The notes under the pieces are model-generated. The model was not told the origin of the DNA. It worked only from the letters and a program-made list of their open reading frames with translations, and ran no database searches. Below are positions 16,542 to 26,370 of a DNA stretch of 64,000 nt, piece after piece. This DNA comes from Anaerosporobacter mobilis DSM 15930 (GTDB lineage: Bacteria; Bacillota; Clostridia; Lachnospirales; Lachnospiraceae), in the NCBI RefSeq assembly GCF_900142955.1, contig NZ_FRCP01000011.1, forward strand, positions 1 through 64,000. The letters are read 5' to 3'. Position 1 is the first letter of the stretch. Each line of letters opens with the position of its first letter. The position numbers were made by a program, and so were the translations under genes.

Positions 16542-17714
16542 ATGATGAGATTTACATTACCAAGAGATATGTATTATGGAAAAGGTTCATTGGAGCAACT
16601 TAAGAACTTAAAAGGTAAAAAGGCTATTATAGTTCTTGGTGGAGGATCAATGAGACGTTTTGGTTTCGTTGATAAAGTAGAAGCATATTTGAAAGAAGCT
16701 GGTATTGAAACACAATTATTTGAAAATGTAGAACCAGATCCTTCCGTTGAAACAGTTATGAAAGGTGCAGCACAGATGAGAGAATTTGAACCAGATTGGA
16801 TCATCGCTATGGGTGGTGGATCACCAATCGATGCTGCGAAAGCTATGTGGGTATTTTATGAATATCCTGAGACAACCTTTGAAGAAATTATTCAACCTTT
16901 CTCATTCCCAGAATTAAGACAAAAAGCAAAATTCTTAGCAATTCCTTCAACATCAGGTACAGCTACAGAAGTAACAGCTTTCTCAGTAATTACAGATTAT
17001 GCAAAAGGAATCAAATATCCTTTAGCAGACTTTAATATAACACCAGATGTTGCAATTGTTGATCCTGATTTAGCAGAAACAATGCCTCCTAAATTAGTAG
17101 CACATACAGGCATGGATGCTTTAACTCATGCAATTGAAGCATATGTATCTACATTAAATTCGCCATTCACAGATCCACTTGCAATCAAAGCAATACAAAT
17201 GGTAATCGACTATCTTCCTAATTCATTTGGTGGGGATATGGAAGCAAGAGAACAGATGCATTATGCACAATGTCTTGCAGGCCAAGCATTCTCTAATGCA
17301 TTACTTGGTATTGTTCACTCAATGGCACATAAAACAGGAGCTGCATTCTCAACTGGTCATATTCCACATGGTTGTGCCAATGCAATCTACCTTCCATATG
17401 TAATTAAATACAATGCAAAAGAAGCAGAAAACAGATATGCAGATATCGCTAGATCAATCGGAATCGTTGGAACAGATGCTGAATGTGTGAAAGCATTATG
17501 TGATAAAATTGATGAATACAATGCTAAATTAAGCATTCCTAAAACATTAAAAGAATTCGGTATTAATGAAGAAGAATTCAAACAAAAAATAGCAGAAATC
17601 TCTGTAAATGCTGTCGGTGATGCTTGTACGGGATCAAATCCAAGAACAATTACACCAGCTGAGATGGAACAATTATTTACTTGCATTTACTATGGTACAG
17701 AAGTTGATTTCTAA
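16542..17714 (+). CDS. Iron-containing alcohol dehydrogenase (butanol-dehydrogenase type)
   Basis: 390 residues, group III alcohol dehydrogenase. The cofactor-binding domain has GGGSMRRFG and GGGSPIDAAKA; the iron ligands are all in place: Asp192 and His196 in HTGMDALTHAIEAY, His263 in HSMAHKTG and His276 in GHIPHGCAN. These enzymes reduce acetaldehyde or longer aldehydes to alcohols with NAD(P)H, the final step of solvent formation in clostridia. AGGAGG precedes the start; ATG 16545 is equally possible. Monocistronic, with its own promoter and terminator. Alanine/lysine-rich codon use dominated by A-ending codons suggests high expression (inference). Confidence 0.92.
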   Translation: MMRFTLPRDMYYGKGSLEQLKNLKGKKAIIVLGGGSMRRFGFVDKVEAYLKEAGIETQLFENVEPDPSVETVMKGAAQMREFEPDWIIAMGGGSPIDAAKAMWVFYEYPETTFEEIIQPFSFPELRQKAKFLAIPSTSGTATEVTAFSVITDYAKGIKYPLADFNITPDVAIVDPDLAETMPPKLVAHTGMDALTHAIEAYVSTLNSPFTDPLAIKAIQMVIDYLPNSFGGDMEAREQMHYAQCLAGQAFSNALLGIVHSMAHKTGAAFSTGHIPHGCANAIYLPYVIKYNAKEAENRYADIARSIGIVGTDAECVKALCDKIDEYNAKLSIPKTLKEFGINEEEFKQKIAEISVNAVGDACTGSNPRTITPAEMEQLFTCIYYGTEVDF

Positions 17715-17729
17715 ATCATAATAACTAAG

Positions 17730-17765
17730 GAGTTCTAGATCGCTTGATTTAGAACTCTGTTTTTT
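17730..17765 (+). terminator. Terminator after the alcohol dehydrogenase gene
   Basis: GAGTTCTA (17730-17737) and TAGAACTC (17750-17757) with a 12-nt loop, followed by TGTTTTTTA. Confidence 0.8.
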
Positions 17766-17828
17766 ATAAATTAAAGAATTAAAGCGAAAAAGTAGTCATA
17801 AGTACTGGATTTTTGTTGAGTTATAAAT

Positions 17829-17864
17829 TATAATCATTACTTAGGTAGAGCGATGATATCATCG
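17829..17864 (+). promoter_or_regulatory. Promoter element and palindrome upstream of nfnAB
   Basis: TATAAT (17829-17834) has a weak TGGATT -35 about 17 nt before it. Sixteen nt downstream is a perfect 14-bp palindrome CGATGATATCATCG (17851-17864) without a loop, which would lie just after the start of transcription, a natural repressor position. About 100 nt of leader follow before the gene. Confidence 0.4.
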
Positions 17865-17961
17865 ACCCAACTGAATGGTTACAAATTAAGGAAATTATGT
17901 TGCGAAGAATAATGTAACTGCATAGTTCCCATCTAGATTATGAGATGTATGGAGGAAAGAT

Positions 17962-18852
17962 ATGTTTACAATACGTAAAAAGGAATTATTAGCGAATAAT
18001 ATCTATCTTATGGATATTGAAGCTCCACGTGTAGCAAAATCATGCCACCCTGGTCAATTCGTAATTGTTAAAATGGATGAAAAAGGAGAACGTATTCCGT
18101 TAACAATATGTGATTATGACAGAGAAGCTGGCACAGTAGCAATCGTATTTCAAGCTGTTGGTGAATCTACAAAGAGAATGGCTGATTATGAAGTTGGGGA
18201 TACATTCAGAGACTTCTCAGGTCCTCTTGGTTGTAAATCAGAATTAATTGATGAAGATCCAGAAGAACTTAAGAAGAAAAGCATCCTGTTTGTAGCAGGT
18301 GGTGTTGGTACTGCACCAGTGTATCCACAGGTTAAATGGATGCATGAACAAGGATACAATGTAGATTGTATCATCGGTGCTCGAAACAAAGATTTAATCA
18401 TTCTTGAAGAGGAAATGAAGAAAGTTGCTAGAAACGTATATGTAGCAACAGATGATGGTTCCTATGGCTTCAAGGGGAATGTTAATGATAAAATTAAAGA
18501 CTTAGTTAATAATGAAGGCAAACATTATGATCATGTAATTGCTATTGGTCCGATTATCATGATGAAATTTGTATCAATATTAACAAAAGAACTTGGAATC
18601 CCTACAACTGTAAGTATGAATCCAATCATGGTAGATGGCACTGGTATGTGTGGCGCTTGTCGTTTAACTGTTGGTGGTGAAGTTAAATTTGCTTGTGTAG
18701 ATGGCCCTGAATTCGATGGACACCTTGTTGATTTTGATGAGTCAATGAAGAGACAACAGATGTACAAGACACAAGAAGGAAGAGAAATACTGAAAGAAAA
18801 AGAAGGAGCTACTCATAAGAATGGTGGTTGTGGATGTGGAGGTAACGACTAA
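17962..18852 (+). CDS. nfnA: NADH-dependent ferredoxin:NADP+ oxidoreductase, alpha subunit (NfnA)
   Basis: 296 residues, ferredoxin-NADP reductase family. An FAD-binding barrel (PGQFVIVKMDEKGERIPLTI) is followed by a nucleotide-binding domain (FVAGGVGTAPVYPQVKW) and a C-terminal cysteine group MCGACRLTVGGEVKFACVDGPEFDGH that binds the [2Fe-2S] cluster. It partners NfnB; the complex couples NADH and reduced ferredoxin oxidation to NADP+ reduction by electron bifurcation in the cytosol. Alternative names for homologues are SudB and DHODH electron-transfer subunit; the fused neighbour makes Nfn the best call. Its stop overlaps the next start in TAATG. Confidence 0.9.
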   Translation: MFTIRKKELLANNIYLMDIEAPRVAKSCHPGQFVIVKMDEKGERIPLTICDYDREAGTVAIVFQAVGESTKRMADYEVGDTFRDFSGPLGCKSELIDEDPEELKKKSILFVAGGVGTAPVYPQVKWMHEQGYNVDCIIGARNKDLIILEEEMKKVARNVYVATDDGSYGFKGNVNDKIKDLVNNEGKHYDHVIAIGPIIMMKFVSILTKELGIPTTVSMNPIMVDGTGMCGACRLTVGGEVKFACVDGPEFDGHLVDFDESMKRQQMYKTQEGREILKEKEGATHKNGGCGCGGND

Positions 18853-20237
18853 TGGATATGTTAACTAGAATCCCAGTTAGAGAACAAGACCCTAAAGTTC
18901 GTGCTAAGAATTTTGAAGAAGTATGTCTTGGATATAATCAAGAAGAAGCTCAGATCGAAGCGACTAGATGTTTAAAATGTAAGAACGCAAAATGTATAAC
19001 AGGATGTCCTGTATCAATTGATATTCCAGGATTTATTAGAGAAGTTGAAGCTGGTAACATTGAAGAAGCTTATCATGTAATTAGCCAATATTCAGCTCTT
19101 CCTGCTGTATGTGGTCGTGTTTGTCCACAGGAATCACAATGCGAAGAAAGATGTATTCGTGGTATCAAAGGTGAACCAGTATCAATTGGTAAGTTAGAGC
19201 GTTTTGTTGCTGACTGGGCAAGAGAGAATGGAATTCAACCAAAAGCTGCCGAAGTGAAAAACGGTAAGAAAGTTGCTGTAATCGGTTCAGGTCCTGCGGG
19301 ACTTACATGTGCAGGAGATCTTGCAAAACTCGGTTATGATGTAACAATCTTTGAAGCACTTCATGAAGCAGGTGGTGTATTAACTTATGGTATACCAGAG
19401 TTTCGTTTACCAAAAGACACTGTAGTACAATCTGAAATTGAGAATGTAAAAGTTCTAGGTGTTAAAATTGAAACAAATGTTGTTATTGGTAAATCAACAA
19501 CAGTTGATGAATTATTAGAAGATGAGGGATTTGACGCAGTTTTCATTGGTTCAGGTGCTGGTCTTCCTAAATTCATGGGTATTCCAGGAGAGAATGCAAA
19601 TGGTGTATTCTCAGCGAACGAATATTTAACTCGTAACAATCTTATGAAGGCATTTGACGTATCATATGATACTCCAATCGTAGCTGGTAAGAAAGTTGCT
19701 GTAGTTGGTGGTGGTAATGTAGCTATGGATGCTGCAAGAACTGCATTAAGACTTGGTGCTGAAGTACATATTGTGTACAGAAGAAGTGAGTCTGAACTTC
19801 CAGCTAGAGTAGAAGAAGTTCACCATGCAAAAGAAGAAGGAATTATCTTTGATTTACTTACTAATCCAAAAGAAATCTTAGTTGATGAAAAGGGTTGGGT
19901 TAAAGGTATGACTTGCGTTAAGATGGATCTTGGTGAACCAGATGCATCTGGTAGAAGAAGACCAGTAGAAGTTCCTGGTTCAGAATTCGAACTTGAACTT
20001 GATACCGTTATCATGTCTCTTGGTACTAGTCCAAATCCATTGATTTCTTCAACAACTCATGGATTAGACATTAACAAATACAAATGTATCATAGCAGATG
20101 AAGAAAAAGGACAGACTTCAAAAGAAGGCGTTTACGCTGGTGGAGATGCTGTTACTGGTGCTGCAACAGTTATCCTTGCAATGGGAGCTGGTAAAGCTGC
20201 TGCAAAGGGAATTGACGAGTATTTAACTAATAAATAA
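18852..20237 (+). CDS. nfnB: NADH-dependent ferredoxin:NADP+ oxidoreductase, beta subunit (NfnB, GltA-like)
   Basis: 461 residues, close to the usual NfnB length. The N-terminal domain binds two [4Fe-4S] clusters (CLKCKNAKCITGCPVSIDIPGF and CGRVCPQESQCEERC). Two dinucleotide-binding folds follow: GSGPAGLTCAGDLAKLG for FAD and VGGGNVAMDAARTALRLGA for NADPH. A late GGDAVTGAATVILAMGAGKAAA completes the FAD site. In a fermenter that also makes alcohols, NfnAB balances NADH, NADPH and ferredoxin. Annotation pipelines often call it glutamate synthase small chain, but no large GltB-type subunit is nearby. Confidence 0.9.
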   Translation: MDMLTRIPVREQDPKVRAKNFEEVCLGYNQEEAQIEATRCLKCKNAKCITGCPVSIDIPGFIREVEAGNIEEAYHVISQYSALPAVCGRVCPQESQCEERCIRGIKGEPVSIGKLERFVADWARENGIQPKAAEVKNGKKVAVIGSGPAGLTCAGDLAKLGYDVTIFEALHEAGGVLTYGIPEFRLPKDTVVQSEIENVKVLGVKIETNVVIGKSTTVDELLEDEGFDAVFIGSGAGLPKFMGIPGENANGVFSANEYLTRNNLMKAFDVSYDTPIVAGKKVAVVGGGNVAMDAARTALRLGAEVHIVYRRSESELPARVEEVHHAKEEGIIFDLLTNPKEILVDEKGWVKGMTCVKMDLGEPDASGRRRPVEVPGSEFELELDTVIMSLGTSPNPLISSTTHGLDINKYKCIIADEEKGQTSKEGVYAGGDAVTGAATVILAMGAGKAAAKGIDEYLTNK

Positions 20238-20262
20238 TTTATATCATTGATGATACTATATG

Positions 20263-20309
20263 CACCCCACTAGAAACCTAAATATAAGGTTTCTAGTGGG
20301 GTGTTTTTT
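20263..20309 (+). terminator. Terminator after nfnB
   Basis: CACCCCACTAGAAACCT (20263-20279), 7-nt loop, AGGTTTCTAGTGGGGTG (20287-20303), then TTTTTT. A perfect 17-bp stem. Confidence 0.93.
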
Positions 20310-20361
20310 GCATATCATTCTTCATCTGATAGAAAACTAAAAAAAGTAGACCTAATAAAAA

Positions 20362-20399
20362 ATTACATACCTGTAATCAAACCCTGTAGTTCTTATAAT
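20362..20399 (+). promoter_or_regulatory. Candidate promoter and operator for the glucan phosphorylase operon
   Basis: TATAAT at 20394-20399 has no good -35. An inverted repeat ATTACA-TACC-TGTAAT (20362-20377) lies where the -35 should be, so an activator or repressor may bind there. The YesN-type regulator at 36410-37852 is a candidate (inference). Confidence 0.4.
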
Positions 20400-20451
20400 T
20401 AATAATAGAACTGGATAAATAGTGAGCTTAGAAGGTAGGAGGCTAGAAGGT

Positions 20452-23178
20452 ATGTTATCATATCAATTTACAGACAATAAGGGAACGTTTCGAGTAATAG
20501 ATCCAGAGAATACAAGTTATCTCTATTTTCCTATTGCCAACGAAACAGGAATGAAAAGTTCAGTAACACCACTACTGGGTGGAGATTGTAAGATGGATCA
20601 GAATAGTTTTGTGTTACAACCTGTTAGTAGTGAGGATTTACATAGCAATAAGGTAAGCAGGAATTTCTGGTGTGATATAGAAGGAAAAGGTATATGGTCA
20701 GCAACGGGAATGTCAATGCATCAGTTAAGTAACCAATTAACACAGAAGAAAGAGAAAACATTACTTGATGCAGGTATGTTGTATCATACTATGTATCGAG
20801 TTTCAGATGAATATGGGATAGGTTCTAAGATTCTTTCTTTTGTTCCTATTGAAGATAACGTAGAGATTATGAGGGTGGATATACGCAATATTAGCAACGA
20901 AAACCTTGAGTTTACAGCTACAGCTGCAATACCTATATATGGTAGATCAGCAGACAACATCAGAGACCATCGCCATGTTACCTCATTACTCCATCGTATC
21001 GAGACAAGAGAGTATGGAGTGTACGTTAAACCAACATTTTCATTTGATGAAAGAGGTCATCAGAAGAATGAAATGACCTATTATGTGGCAGGTTGTACAG
21101 GAGAAGGTAACAAACCAGAAGGATTTTATCCAGTAGTAGAAGAGTATATCGGTGAAGGTGGGGATTTCCTAAGACCTACAGCGATTTTGAATAAACATCA
21201 AGTAGTGAAAAAGGATTGCAGTCTGAGTGGATACGAGGCAATGGGAGCTATTCAATTCGAGAGTATGATATTAAGGCCACAAGAGGAATGCAGCTTCATC
21301 GTATTAATTGGTTTAGATAAAGACTCAGACTCAATTCAGGAAGTTATTAAGAGATATGATACAGTAGCTAAAGTAGAAAAAGCATACAATGAGATGCAAA
21401 GACATTGGGATAAGAAGAAAAATGTAAGTATTCAAACAGGAGATTCTAAGTTCAATAATTTTATGCAGTGGGTTAGTTTTCAACCGATTCTAAGACGAAT
21501 CTATGGTTGCTCCTTCCTACCTCATCACGATTATGGGAAAGGGGGAAGAGGTTGGAGAGATTTGTGGCAAGACTGCCTAGCCCTTACTTTAATGGATCCA
21601 AGTGGTGTTAGAGAAGCGATATGTAACAATTATGCTGGTGTAAGAATGGATGGAAGCAATGCAACGATCATAGGAGAAAACCCGGGAGAATTCATCGCAG
21701 ATAGAAACAATATAACAAGAGTGTGGATGGATCATGGGTTCTGGCCACTAGTTACTACGGATTTGTATATTCAACAAACCGGAGATTTATCAATTCTATT
21801 AGAGAAGGTAACATATTTTAAGGATAAACAAATCGAGCGTGGAGAAGCTATTGATTCCAATTGGCATAGTTTTGATAGTAAACGCATGATGACGGAAGCT
21901 GGAAAGGTCTATGAAGGCAGTGTTCTAGAACATATCTTACTTGAGAATCTAACCGCATTTTACGATGTAGGAGACCATAACCATATGCGGCTTAGAGGAG
22001 CAGACTGGAATGATGCATTAGATATGGCTAATGAAAGAGGAGAAAGTGTTGCATTCACTGCAGCCTATGCAGGAAACTTTGACACGTTGACAAGATTGTG
22101 TAAGCAGCTAATAGTAACTGGCATTGATGAAGTGGAGATAGCAGAAGAGATACTAATATTGCTTAAGCAAGATGTAGAATTATATGAAAGTGTGACACAG
22201 AAGAAGTCTTTGTTAAAAGAGTATTGTGAAGGAAGTAGTAAGAGAATATCAGGTAAGTTAAGAAGAGTCTCCCTTGATGAATTAATGAACAACTTGAAAC
22301 AAAAAGCAGAATGGATCAAGCAACATATAAGGGATAACGAGTGGATTGAAGAAAATCAAACAGAGACGGTTAACCAAGGTTGGTTTAATGGCTATTATGA
22401 TAACTCTGGCGAGAAAGTGGAAGGCCTTTTTGAACAAGGAATTCGAATGATGTTAACGAGCCAAGTTTTCGCAATTATGTCGGGTACAGCTACATCAGAA
22501 CAGGTGAAAATGATGACAACTGCCGCGGATGCATATCTGTACAAGGCTGAGGTTGGCGGATATCGCTTGAATACCGATTTTAAAGAATTAAAACTAAACT
22601 TAGGCAGAATGTTTGGGTTTGCATATGGTCATAAAGAGAATGGTGCTGTATTTTCACATATGACAGTGATGTATGCCAATGCCTTATACAAAAGGGGGTT
22701 TGTTAAAGAAGGTTATAAAGCAATCGAGACCCTTTATAGACAAGTTTCTAATGCCGAAGTGAGTAAGATATATCCGGGTATACCAGAATATTTTAATGAT
22801 AAAGGAAGAGGTATGTATCATTATCTAACGGGTGCAGCAAGTTGGCTTATGTTAACAGTAGTTACCCAGATGTTTGGTGTAAGAGGATTAGGTGGAGACT
22901 TATTAATAGAACCTAAATTATTGAAAGAGCAGTTTAATCACACAAATACAGCTAGTATATCTACAATATTCGCAGAACATAACTTAGAGGTTATCCTTGT
23001 TAATGAAGCAGACAGAGAATATGGAGAATATCAAGTGGCTGAGGTATATGTGAATGATAAGCTAATCGTTGAAAAAGACAAGGTAGTAATTAACAAAGAG
23101 TATTGTATGTGTAAGAAAGAGTATATACAAAGCTTGGTTAAGGAGATGAATCAGCAGATAAAGGTGATTCTCCGTTAA
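20452..23178 (+). CDS. GH94 family beta-glucoside phosphorylase (possibly laminaribiose phosphorylase)
   Basis: About 908 residues, no signal peptide, so cytosolic. An N-terminal beta-sandwich is followed by an (alpha/alpha)6 barrel. GGRGWRDLWQDCLAL is the GH94 substrate-binding stretch and RGADWNDALDM (about residues 516-524) holds the general-acid Asp. GH94 enzymes cleave beta-glucosidic bonds with phosphate, giving glucose 1-phosphate. Cellobiose phosphorylases are about 810 residues; this longer size is nearer to laminaribiose phosphorylases, and a partner beta-glucan phosphorylase follows, so beta-1,3 specificity is my guess. The ATG at 20452 has AGGAGG 9 nt upstream; an in-frame GTG 30 nt earlier is less likely. 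First gene of the operon. Confidence 0.82.
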   Translation: MLSYQFTDNKGTFRVIDPENTSYLYFPIANETGMKSSVTPLLGGDCKMDQNSFVLQPVSSEDLHSNKVSRNFWCDIEGKGIWSATGMSMHQLSNQLTQKKEKTLLDAGMLYHTMYRVSDEYGIGSKILSFVPIEDNVEIMRVDIRNISNENLEFTATAAIPIYGRSADNIRDHRHVTSLLHRIETREYGVYVKPTFSFDERGHQKNEMTYYVAGCTGEGNKPEGFYPVVEEYIGEGGDFLRPTAILNKHQVVKKDCSLSGYEAMGAIQFESMILRPQEECSFIVLIGLDKDSDSIQEVIKRYDTVAKVEKAYNEMQRHWDKKKNVSIQTGDSKFNNFMQWVSFQPILRRIYGCSFLPHHDYGKGGRGWRDLWQDCLALTLMDPSGVREAICNNYAGVRMDGSNATIIGENPGEFIADRNNITRVWMDHGFWPLVTTDLYIQQTGDLSILLEKVTYFKDKQIERGEAIDSNWHSFDSKRMMTEAGKVYEGSVLEHILLENLTAFYDVGDHNHMRLRGADWNDALDMANERGESVAFTAAYAGNFDTLTRLCKQLIVTGIDEVEIAEEILILLKQDVELYESVTQKKSLLKEYCEGSSKRISGKLRRVSLDELMNNLKQKAEWIKQHIRDNEWIEENQTETVNQGWFNGYYDNSGEKVEGLFEQGIRMMLTSQVFAIMSGTATSEQVKMMTTAADAYLYKAEVGGYRLNTDFKELKLNLGRMFGFAYGHKENGAVFSHMTVMYANALYKRGFVKEGYKAIETLYRQVSNAEVSKIYPGIPEYFNDKGRGMYHYLTGAASWLMLTVVTQMFGVRGLGGDLLIEPKLLKEQFNHTNTASISTIFAEHNLEVILVNEADREYGEYQVAEVYVNDKLIVEKDKVVINKEYCMCKKEYIQSLVKEMNQQIKVILR

Positions 23179-23211
23179 AGATTATGGCGGTATTTGAAAA
23201 GGAGACAGAAT

Positions 23212-26200
23212 ATGTTAGGACACAGTATATTAGATGAAAATAAACGTTATAGAATTGATAACTATGGAAAGAAAACCACATTCGCTAGTTTCCTACCTGG
23301 TATTAGTGGTAGGAATGGGATTCCGATTTGGTGTTATTATGTAAATCGTGGCCAAGGTGTAACGAGTTTTGGAGTGGATTGTAAAGACCAAGCTATTATG
23401 GAATTCTTCCCTGCACATCAAGCTTATCAGAATGTCAAAACGCAAGGATTTCGTACGTTTATTAAGAAAAATGGTTGTTACTTTGAGCCGTTTAAAGCTG
23501 ATTACCAAAACACCACTATGGCGATTGGTATGAATGAGTTAGAAGTCAACCATTACGATGAGTCACACCAGATTGAAACAAGTGTGACATATTATACCTT
23601 ACCAGGTGAAAAAGTTGGTGCCTTAGTTCGTAAAGTGAGCATCAAGAATGTGTCTGATGAGGAATGTATGATTGAAGTATTAGACGGTATGCCTGCTGTA
23701 ATTCCGTATGGTGTAAATATGGGATCTATGAAAGAGATGGGACAGACAACAAAGGCATGGATGCAAGTCGAAGATGTGGATACAAAGACACCGTACTTTC
23801 GAGTTCGAGTTAGTATGGAGGATACTGCTAGTGTGCAAGGTGTTGAAGGTGGAAACTTTGCACATGCGATCAATGATCTAGGTGAAGAACTTGTAACAAT
23901 TGTTGATCCAGCGGTTGTATTTGATTATGATACAGGCCTTGATGCGGCAGTAGGGCTTCTTAGTGGGTCCATAGATGAACTTACTAAGAAGAAACAAGTA
24001 ACACAGAATAACTTACCGTGCTGTTTCTTTGCGGAGAAAAGAACGGTAAAGGCTGGGGAAGAGATTTGTTTATATGAACTATTTGGTCAAGTTGAGAATA
24101 AAGCAATCCTTAGTACTTGTAAGGAAAAATGGTTCCAACCGCAATTTTATGTTGAAAAGCAATTAGAGGGTAATGCTCTAATTGATGAGATATGTAATTC
24201 AATTGAAACAAAGACAGGAAATGAATTGTTTGATGAATACTGTAAACAGACGTATCTTGATAATGTTCTGCGTGGAGGTTATCCAATTGAGTTAGCGAAA
24301 AACAAAATATTTTATTTATATTCTAGAAAACACGGAGATATAGAAAGAGATTACAATTATTTTCGTATGTTACCTGAATACTATTCACAAGGAAATGGTA
24401 ATTTCCGTGATGTGAATCAGAATCGTCGTGAAGATGTACGTTTTCAACCGTATGTGAAGGAAGCGAATATAAGAACTTTCTATAATATGATTCAAATTGA
24501 CGGTTATAATCCCTTATCGGTAGAAAAGGTTAGCTATACCTTAGAAGGTCAGCAAGTAGAGAAGATAATAAGAATTGTACCAGAAGCAAGTAGGCTTAAA
24601 CTATTAAAACTTCTAGGAAGCAAGTTTACTCCAGGGCAACTATTTATGACGTTAGAAGATTGCAATTGGAAGGATGAGGTGCAGGAGAAGGAATTTGTTG
24701 AGATGGTGCTTCAACAAGCAAATGGAGAGACATCCGGTTCGTTTGGAGAAGGGTATTGGAGTGATCATTGGACGTATAACCTAGATCTTGTGGAGGAATA
24801 TCTTCATATATATCCAGAGAATGAGAAAGAGCTTTTGTTTGAAGATTCTAGTTATACATATTTTGAAACTAGAGTTACACTCTTACCAAGAAAGAAACGT
24901 TATGTAAAGACAGACAATGGAATCAGGCAATATAACTTCCTTGATAAAGCAAGAAAGAAAGACTGTGAGAATGATAAGTTAAGAAGTGCTTACGGGAAAG
25001 GCGAAGTTGTAACAGGTAATTTAATGGAGAAGATTTTACTGCTCAGTACCTTAAAATATGCTACACTAGACCCTTATGGAATGGGAATCGAGATGGAAGG
25101 TGGAAAACCAGGTTGGTATGATGCGCTTAACGGGTTACCGGGTATATTCGGTTCCTCCATGGCAGAGACCTATGAGCTTGCTAGAATGTTAAAGTTTGCT
25201 ATCGAGAAACTATCTTCCTATCGTCAATCGGTAATTGTATTCAGTGAATTAGCGGAATTAATGGAAGCGTTAGAGGGGATCACAAATCAGTTGGTTGCGA
25301 AGTTCGATGAGAATACGCAGGAAGCTAGCAATCAGCAATTAGATTTTTGGAATGCAAGTAATGACTATAAAGAACTTTATAGAGAAAAGACTGTGTTCGG
25401 TGTATCTGGAGAAAAAAGAGCGCTATCCAATGGCTACTTAGTGAATCTTTTAGAAAAGTGGTTATCAGTAGTGGAACGAGGTATTAAAAAGGCTATTGAA
25501 TATGGTGACGGTTTATGTCCAACCTACTTTAGTTATAAGGTAACAAAATATAGTGAAGAAGCTGATATGGTTATTCCAGAGAAATTTGAAGTTGAAAGAA
25601 TGCCTTATTTTTTAGAAGGCCCAGTCAGGTATATGAAGATTGTGAATGAAGATGACGAAAAGAAATCTCTATATCGCAAAGTGAAGGAAAGTAATCTGTA
25701 TGATAGGAAACTATCTATGTATAAGGTAAATACATCCTTACAGGAGGCATCTTATGAGATTGGACGTTGTAAAGCGTTCACACCTGGTTGGTTAGAGAAT
25801 GAATCTATATGGCTTCACATGGAATACAAGTACCTGTTAGAACTTCTTAAAGCTGGATTATATTCTGAGTTCTTCGAAGATTTCCATAATGCATGTGTAC
25901 CTTTCCTTGATTATGAGATGTATGGAAGAAGTGTCTTGGAGAACTCATCTTTCTTAGCTAGTAGTGCAAATCCTAACGAAGCAATTCATGGGAAAGGCTT
26001 TGTAGCAAGACTAAGTGGTTCAACAGCTGAATTCCTTAACATGTGGCAGATCATGATGTTTGGAGAGACACCATTCATTCTAAGAGATGGAGAACTAATA
26101 ATGCAGTTATTACCTGTTATTCCAAGTTATCTATTATCAGAAGAATGTAAAGTAGAAGCTATGTTATTTGGTAAAACGAAGGTGTGCTATAACGTCGAGG

Positions 26201-26370
26201 ACAAGATGGATGTAATACCGGGAAGATATAATGTTCAAACAGTGCTTGTTGAGTGGAATGATGGAACAAAAACATCGTTTGAAGAGGGTGTCATAACAGG
26301 AGACTCAGCAATTAGAATAAGAAATGGTGAAGCAGTAGAGATTAAGTGCATGATTGGAGGAATAAAGTAG
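23212..26370 (+). CDS. Giant glycoside phosphorylase of the GH94/GH149/GH161 clan (beta-glucan phosphorylase-like)
   Basis: About 1052 residues, cytosolic. The start MLGHSILDENKRYRIDNYG and the segment FLPGISGRNGIPIWCYYVN, then a long barrel with GGKPGWYDALNGLPG (catalytic Asp probably 637), mark it as a large phosphorylase related to 1,2-beta-oligoglucan phosphorylase (GH94) and the beta-1,3-glucan phosphorylases of GH149 and GH161. It is about 140 residues longer than its neighbour and shares little sequence with it. Expected reaction: removal of terminal glucose from beta-gluco-oligosaccharides as glucose 1-phosphate. Family placement among the three, and linkage, cannot be settled by eye; GH161 is my first guess. 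AAAGGAG sits 8 nt before the ATG at 23212. Confidence 0.75.
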   Translation: MLGHSILDENKRYRIDNYGKKTTFASFLPGISGRNGIPIWCYYVNRGQGVTSFGVDCKDQAIMEFFPAHQAYQNVKTQGFRTFIKKNGCYFEPFKADYQNTTMAIGMNELEVNHYDESHQIETSVTYYTLPGEKVGALVRKVSIKNVSDEECMIEVLDGMPAVIPYGVNMGSMKEMGQTTKAWMQVEDVDTKTPYFRVRVSMEDTASVQGVEGGNFAHAINDLGEELVTIVDPAVVFDYDTGLDAAVGLLSGSIDELTKKKQVTQNNLPCCFFAEKRTVKAGEEICLYELFGQVENKAILSTCKEKWFQPQFYVEKQLEGNALIDEICNSIETKTGNELFDEYCKQTYLDNVLRGGYPIELAKNKIFYLYSRKHGDIERDYNYFRMLPEYYSQGNGNFRDVNQNRREDVRFQPYVKEANIRTFYNMIQIDGYNPLSVEKVSYTLEGQQVEKIIRIVPEASRLKLLKLLGSKFTPGQLFMTLEDCNWKDEVQEKEFVEMVLQQANGETSGSFGEGYWSDHWTYNLDLVEEYLHIYPENEKELLFEDSSYTYFETRVTLLPRKKRYVKTDNGIRQYNFLDKARKKDCENDKLRSAYGKGEVVTGNLMEKILLLSTLKYATLDPYGMGIEMEGGKPGWYDALNGLPGIFGSSMAETYELARMLKFAIEKLSSYRQSVIVFSELAELMEALEGITNQLVAKFDENTQEASNQQLDFWNASNDYKELYREKTVFGVSGEKRALSNGYLVNLLEKWLSVVERGIKKAIEYGDGLCPTYFSYKVTKYSEEADMVIPEKFEVERMPYFLEGPVRYMKIVNEDDEKKSLYRKVKESNLYDRKLSMYKVNTSLQEASYEIGRCKAFTPGWLENESIWLHMEYKYLLELLKAGLYSEFFEDFHNACVPFLDYEMYGRSVLENSSFLASSANPNEAIHGKGFVARLSGSTAEFLNMWQIMMFGETPFILRDGELIMQLLPVIPSYLLSEECKVEAMLFGKTKVCYNVEDKMDVIPGRYNVQTVLVEWNDGTKTSFEEGVITGDSAIRIRNGEAVEIKCMIGGIK

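Noticed and set aside
18852..20237. NfnB gene as glutamate synthase small subunit
   Set aside because: The overlap with the NfnA gene and the absence of a large GltB-type subunit favour the electron-bifurcating Nfn complex.
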